DNA of 16,282 nt from Akkermansiaceae bacterium (GTDB lineage Bacteria > Verrucomicrobiota > Verrucomicrobiia > Verrucomicrobiales > Akkermansiaceae). The translations under genes were made by a program, and so were the position numbers. The DNA lies in the NCBI GenBank assembly GCA_028293225.1, contig JAQGPE010000473.1, positions 1 through 16,282 of the forward strand, written 5' to 3'. Below, piece after piece: positions 13,229 to 16,282 of the stretch; positions within the stretch are counted from its first letter, which is position 1, and every line of letters starts with the position of its first letter. A model generated the notes under the pieces. It made no database searches and was not told the DNA's origin. It worked only from the letters and a program-made list of their open reading frames with translations.

Positions 13229-15142
13229 TCAGACCGGCACGGCCGTCGTCAGCGGGCTGGTGGTGTTGTTGTCGAACTTCGCCTGCACGGTGGCGGTGAT
13301 CACTGTGGCGCTCGTGAAGGAGTAGCCGGCGGGGTAGGTGGCGGTGACGTTGAGGGTCTTGGTTTCGTCGCCGTTGGTGATCGATTCCGTCCGCGTGACG
13401 TCCTGAGAACTCTCCGGGCCCACGCCGTCATTCGACTTGACCCGCACCGTCAGGATGATGTCGACCTCCTTGAGCATCACTGTGCCGCTGTCCGGATTGC
13501 CCCAGCTGAAATTGTAGTTGCGGGAAAAGCTCGGCGCCGTGGTGCCGGGCAGGACCTCGAGGTAAACCGGGTCGTTCAGGTATTTGGCCTGGATGCTGTC
13601 GACGTTGACGGAGCCGCGCATCAGCGGCAGCTCGTCGGTATCCTCGTTCCAGGTGAAGACGCCCGGGTTGTAGTCGACCAGGTCCAGCCGCGTGCCGAGC
13701 ACCGGGCCCTTACTGGTGTTGGTGCGGGCAAAGGTGAAGCCGCTGACCTCGAAAACGGCGGTGTTCATCCCGATCTCAGCGGCATTGAAGGTCACCACGT
13801 CGCCGGGCCGGGACAGCAGCCCGCGCAGGTCGAGCGAGATCGACAGCCGCCGGCGCGCCCGCGCCTGCCCCAGCCGGATCCGCGCGATCCGCTGCGCCAT
13901 GGTGTGGCTGGTGGTCAGCGGCAGGTTGAGGTCGAGCCAGTTGGTGCCGTTCTCGGCCGCCGCGGCGGCGGTGTCCTCATACGAAGGGTAGCTGGCCGCC
14001 TGCCACGATTCCCGGTCGACGAAATTGCCGCGCACCGCATTGGGGAGGCTGCGGTCCGGAGCCTCGAAGTCGACGTCGTAGGGCGCCAGCAGTTGGCTCT
14101 CGTCGTAGGCCAGCACCGTGTCGCCGCTGACCGGCTTCGGCGCCCCGGCTTCGATGAACCACAGCCCGGAGGCGTAGCGGACCGCTCCGGCCATCGAGTC
14201 CTGCAGCTGGGTGATCACGTCACGGTGCTCGCTATCGGCGGAGATCACCCCGTTGACTTCGTAGCGCCGTTCCTGCGAGCCGCTTTTCAGATCGACCAGC
14301 TCGTCACAGATGTTTGCCGCCTTGATCAGGGAGGCCTGGTCGATCGAACTGGCCGGGAAATCCATGATTTCCTGCAGGTACCAGGCCGTCAGCAGCGCCG
14401 GGTTGACCGTGTAGCCGGTGGTGTTACTTCGCGGGTCGTAAACCGTGTTCAGCCCCTTGACGATCGCCGCGAAGTCGGGGCTCTGACCTTCCCACAGGGT
14501 GCCGAAGGCGAAGGTGCAGACATGCAGCGCGGCGATGCCGTTGAAATTGTCGGTGGCGGAAATGATGTCGGGCGAGATGTCGTCGCCCAGGAACATCCCC
14601 GGCCGCGGGTCGAGGTTGCTGCGCAGGTGGTCGCCGATCTCGTTCGGGGTGCTACCCAGGAATGGCCAAACCGCCACCGTGCTGGCGTATTTGTTGGTCA
14701 CCTGCCCGTAGTGCTCCGAACTCGGGTCGGAGATGTAGGGCAGGACAGTCTGTAGCAGCCAGACGCTCTCCACCTGCTGGATCGGATAGCCGGACAGTGC
14801 CACGATCAGGTGCGCCAGGAAGCGCGATGGCAGGTTGTGGATGAAGATCAGCGGCCCGGCCACACGCACCCGCCCCATCACGATCCGCCGCGGCGTCAGC
14901 GGCTGCCGGAAATTCCGGAAGCCGTTCCGCTGGAGGGATTCCATGTTGGCGGCATGGGTCGCAGCTTTGGCCTGCTGAAGGGAGTAAGCGACCGAGGCGA
15001 CGGCCAGAGCGACGTTGATGGCGGTGGCAATGCCGGTAACTGATCCGGTGTAGCCAACAGCGGAGGCGATGATGACGGCAATCGCCTCGCCGATTCCATA
15101 CTCCTTTTGGGTCTGCTTCTCGATCTTGAGCTCTCGATTCAT
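13229..15142 (-). CDS. Tail tip / host-specificity protein, J-like
   Basis: This 637-aa protein belongs to the J-like/RcGTA gp15-like tip group. It has an N-terminal hydrophobic helical segment (about 18-55), then PLTPRRIVMGRVRVAGPL (about 81-98), the hallmark GLNTVYDPRSNTTGYTVNPA, the segment AANICDELVDLKSGSQERRY, EVNGVISAD and RRRLSISLDLRGLLSRPGDV. These are the conserved motifs of phage tail-tip proteins. The last ~110 residues (EVDIILTVRVKSNDGVGPES; ETKTLNVTATYPAGY) form a beta-rich, fibronectin- or Ig-like tail. It is short for a central tip protein, many of which exceed 1000 residues. ATG at 15142 overlaps the peptidase stop (ATGA). The DUF2163, peptidase, J-like order equals genes 13-14-15 of the Rhodobacter gene transfer agent. 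Confidence 0.9.
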   Translation of the reverse strand: MNRELKIEKQTQKEYGIGEAIAVIIASAVGYTGSVTGIATAINVALAVASVAYSLQQAKAATHAANMESLQRNGFRNFRQPLTPRRIVMGRVRVAGPLIFIHNLPSRFLAHLIVALSGYPIQQVESVWLLQTVLPYISDPSSEHYGQVTNKYASTVAVWPFLGSTPNEIGDHLRSNLDPRPGMFLGDDISPDIISATDNFNGIAALHVCTFAFGTLWEGQSPDFAAIVKGLNTVYDPRSNTTGYTVNPALLTAWYLQEIMDFPASSIDQASLIKAANICDELVDLKSGSQERRYEVNGVISADSEHRDVITQLQDSMAGAVRYASGLWFIEAGAPKPVSGDTVLAYDESQLLAPYDVDFEAPDRSLPNAVRGNFVDRESWQAASYPSYEDTAAAAAENGTNWLDLNLPLTTSHTMAQRIARIRLGQARARRRLSISLDLRGLLSRPGDVVTFNAAEIGMNTAVFEVSGFTFARTNTSKGPVLGTRLDLVDYNPGVFTWNEDTDELPLMRGSVNVDSIQAKYLNDPVYLEVLPGTTAPSFSRNYNFSWGNPDSGTVMLKEVDIILTVRVKSNDGVGPESSQDVTRTESITNGDETKTLNVTATYPAGYSFTSATVITATVQAKFDNNTTSPLTTAVPV

Positions 15143-15690
15143 AGTTCAGGGGGATGCAGCGCCGAGCGCGCCTGGCTGGGGTGAAGGAACGTGTGGCCGG
15201 CGGCCCCGCGGGCGGCTGAGGCGATGCAGTCACCGGCCCAGATGCCCGGGTGGTCGAGGGTGGTCAGCACCACATCTCCCGGCCGGAATTCCGCCGGGTC
15301 GACGACTTCGCTCCAGCCGGCGCCGCGTAGGGTGCGGCGGACCGCGCCGCAGATCCCTTCCGGCCCGGCGATCCGCAGCCCGCCGAAGTGGGTGGCGTAG
15401 AGACCTCGGTAGTGGCCCAGGTGATCGCTGCCGGTCACCAGGTCCGCCCACGCGGCGATGAACAGCACGCAGTCCCACTGGCCCGGCACGTAGGGCGTGG
15501 CGAATTGATCGGAGAGGAACCCCCCGATCTGCAGCTGCCGGAACTCGTCCGAGCGCTCAGAACTTGATCGTGAGGTCCTGGAAGCTTTGCACGAAGCGCA
15601 GGCTGGTGTCGTCAGGGTAGAGCTGGCGCTGGTGGGGATCGGTGTAGAGCAGTCCCCAGGAGTCGCGGAGGCGGGCGAGTTCATTGGCAA
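15139..15690 (-). CDS. NlpC/P60-like tail peptidase (start uncertain)
   Basis: This is a tail-associated peptidase-like protein that may cleave peptidoglycan stems during DNA entry. Supported sequence starts near SERSDEFRQL and runs FATPYVPGQWDCVLFIAAWA, with a probable nucleophile Cys (74 counting from 15690), then HYRGLYATHFGGLRIAGPEG, then FRPGDVVLTTLDHPGIWAGD with a candidate His147. The supported part is about 140 residues, normal for this kind of protein. The only ATGs in frame (15690, 15684) would impose a 134-base overlap with the upstream DUF2163 gene, and the residues they add (S/T/P-rich) look like a shadow. There is no ATG, GTG or TTG between there and GTG 15489, which lies inside the conserved core. 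CTG at 15534 or a +1 shift from the upstream gene are alternatives. Its stop overlaps the J-like start. Confidence 0.75.
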   Translation of the reverse strand: MPMNSPASATPGDCSTPIPTSASSTLTTPACASCKASRTSRSSSERSDEFRQLQIGGFLSDQFATPYVPGQWDCVLFIAAWADLVTGSDHLGHYRGLYATHFGGLRIAGPEGICGAVRRTLRGAGWSEVVDPAEFRPGDVVLTTLDHPGIWAGDCIASAARGAAGHTFLHPSQARSALHPPEL

Positions 15691-16108
15691 GGGCGAGTTC
15701 GAAGGATGAGGTGGAAGGGCCGCGTTTGAGCTTCAAAGTGTCCATGGTGCCGCGCAGCAGCAGCTCGACGCCGATCAGTTCCGGGCTGTCGCCGCCGGCG
15801 AACATCGCCAGGTGGATCTCGGCAGTGCGTTTTTTGAACACCAGGTCGCTGACCCCCGACAGGGCATGGTTGGGCACCCCGGTCAGGCCGAGGTTGAGGA
15901 CTCCGGCGCGGATGTCGGAGTATTCCTCGACCGGCGGCACCTCTCCCAGGTTACCGAAGCCGAGGTAGGTGTGGCCTGCCCATTCCAGCGGGCCCAGTCC
16001 GGTCCAGCAGCGCAGCGGATCGTCCAGGAAATCCAGGTAGACCAGCAGCGCCGGGTAAATGTCCCCGGCCTGGCAGGCGGTGGCGAAGTCGGGGGAGAGG
16101 TCTCTCAT
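15557..16108 (-). CDS. DUF2163-type tail hub protein
   Basis: This 183-aa protein resembles the DUF2163/BR0599 group (RcGTA gp13 position), which forms part of the hub between the distal tail ring and the tip. Seen motifs are the opening MRDLSPDFATACQAGDIYPA, LLVYLDFLDDPLRCWTGLGP and LEWAGHTYLGFGNLGEVPPV, followed by EEYSDIRAGVLNLGLTG. The C-terminal helix-strand portion reads ELALANELARLRDSWG with QSFQDLTIKF at the end. The WTGLG...W.G..Y.G.G pattern is typical. The start is ATG 16108, preceded by an AT-rich spacer with a parS-like palindrome and no Shine-Dalgarno motif. It is followed by the peptidase, then the J-like protein, giving the GTA-like trio. The protein is shorter than many DUF2163 members because a C-terminal domain is absent or supplied by the next frame. 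Confidence 0.82.
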   Translation of the reverse strand: MRDLSPDFATACQAGDIYPALLVYLDFLDDPLRCWTGLGPLEWAGHTYLGFGNLGEVPPVEEYSDIRAGVLNLGLTGVPNHALSGVSDLVFKKRTAEIHLAMFAGGDSPELIGVELLLRGTMDTLKLKRGPSTSSFELALANELARLRDSWGLLYTDPHQRQLYPDDTSLRFVQSFQDLTIKF

Positions 16109-16114
16109 GATAAT

Positions 16115-16130
16115 TGTTCTACGTGGAACA
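16115..16130. promoter_or_regulatory. parS-like palindrome (candidate ParB-binding site)
   Basis: TGTTCTACGTGGAACA lies in the 30-base gap upstream of the DUF2163 gene. It differs by one base from TGTTCCACGTGGAACA, a perfectly palindromic form of the bacterial parS consensus, and has the ACGT core. The flanks are AT-rich in an otherwise GC-rich region, and an 8-bp palindrome TAGTACTA follows at 16134-16141. It could also be a repressor operator or a promoter element (TACTAT on the minus strand resembles a -10 box). Confidence 0.5.
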
Positions 16131-16138
16131 TAGTAGTA

Positions 16139-16282
16139 CTAACCTCTTAGGACTTCTTGGGTTCCGGTGAGCTTGAAGGTGTGATTCCGCCAGACGCCGG
16201 CGCGGACGTCGTAGCTCGGCAGATCCGAGGTGAAGCGGAAGATCCCGCGGGCCGGTCGGGTCTGCAGGGCGGTCCCGGCGGG
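16139..16282 (-). CDS. Unidentified tail-region protein, C-terminal 47 residues only
   Basis: An open frame enters the window at 16282 on the minus strand and ends with TAG at 16141-16139. The visible 47 residues begin PAGTALQTRPARGIFRFTSD and continue LPSYDVRAGVWRNHTFKLTG to TQEVLRG. This is a protein-like, beta-rich ending with normal codon use for the region. In related modules the gene before DUF2163 is the distal tail protein (DUF2460 type), but I see no motif that confirms this. Its position before the DUF2163 gene on the same strand makes a tail protein likely. The stop is 31 bases before the next start, leaving room for the parS-like palindrome. The start and most of the gene are outside the window. 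Confidence 0.7.
   Translation of the reverse strand, partial: PAGTALQTRPARGIFRFTSDLPSYDVRAGVWRNHTFKLTGTQEVLRG

Noticed and set aside
12198..13325. 375-aa plus-strand open frame
   Set aside because: It lies antisense to the SGNH tail protein and the J-like gene, is Gly/Arg-rich and has no recognisable domain.
1..16282. Whole-window reassignment of TAG to an amino acid
   Set aside because: TAG ends terL and the gp10-like gene exactly at compact junctions and also ends the partial gene at 16139, so global recoding does not fit; only one gene is interrupted.
1..16282. CRISPR array, tRNA, integrase, insertion sequence or defence system
   Set aside because: I saw no spaced repeat series, cloverleaf-like segment, recombinase motif or transposase; the window is almost entirely accounted for by virion genes.

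Overview
The window is the morphogenesis (head and tail) region of a long-tailed, siphovirus-like phage or prophage with HK97-type capsid genes. The DNA is GC-rich and densely packed. No integrase, repressor, tRNA, rRNA or host housekeeping gene is visible, so a free phage and a prophage cannot be told apart. The host is not diagnosable from sequence. Most starts lack a Shine-Dalgarno motif, and the general style recalls phages of Gram-negative high-GC hosts such as Verrucomicrobiota, but that is only a guess.

Layout: four strand blocks, unlike the single co-oriented late operon of most such phages. (1) 1-1608, + strand: terminase large subunit, 5' end outside the window. (2) 4300-1605, - strand: portal, ClpP-like head protease, a 56-aa acidic helical protein, head-closure protein. 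(3) 4383-7064, + strand: major capsid protein, an intrinsic terminator, a small LEM/HeH-like protein, gp6-like head-tail connector, HK97 gp10-like neck protein. (4) 16282-7061, - strand: the end of an unknown gene, a DUF2163-type hub protein, an NlpC/P60-like peptidase, a J-like tip protein, an SGNH-hydrolase tail protein, the tail tube, a frameshifted pair of tail assembly chaperones, a structural-type protein, a 43-aa protein, a second SGNH hydrolase with a signal peptide, and a DUF3168 tail-terminator gene split by an in-frame TAG. Divergent starts meet at 4301-4382. Convergent stops meet at 1605-1608 and 7061-7064, and at both places the four bases TTAG serve as stop codon on both strands.

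Working together: TerL packages DNA through the portal. The protease matures a shell made of the major capsid protein. The gp6-like, head-closure, gp10-like and DUF3168 proteins form the neck and tail terminator. The tube protein and the chaperone pair build the tail, and the DUF2163-peptidase-J trio plus the SGNH proteins form the tip and receptor-processing apparatus. No tape-measure gene is present; it may lie beyond position 16282.

Most notable: a canonical -1 frameshift cassette (GGGAAAC plus a stem 6 nt downstream) in the chaperones; an intact-looking gene broken only by one amber codon; a 16-bp site at 16115-16130 one base from a perfect palindromic parS (ParB-binding) sequence; a tiny stop/start-coupled gene with a repeated TAGDD motif; and the reshuffled gene order.
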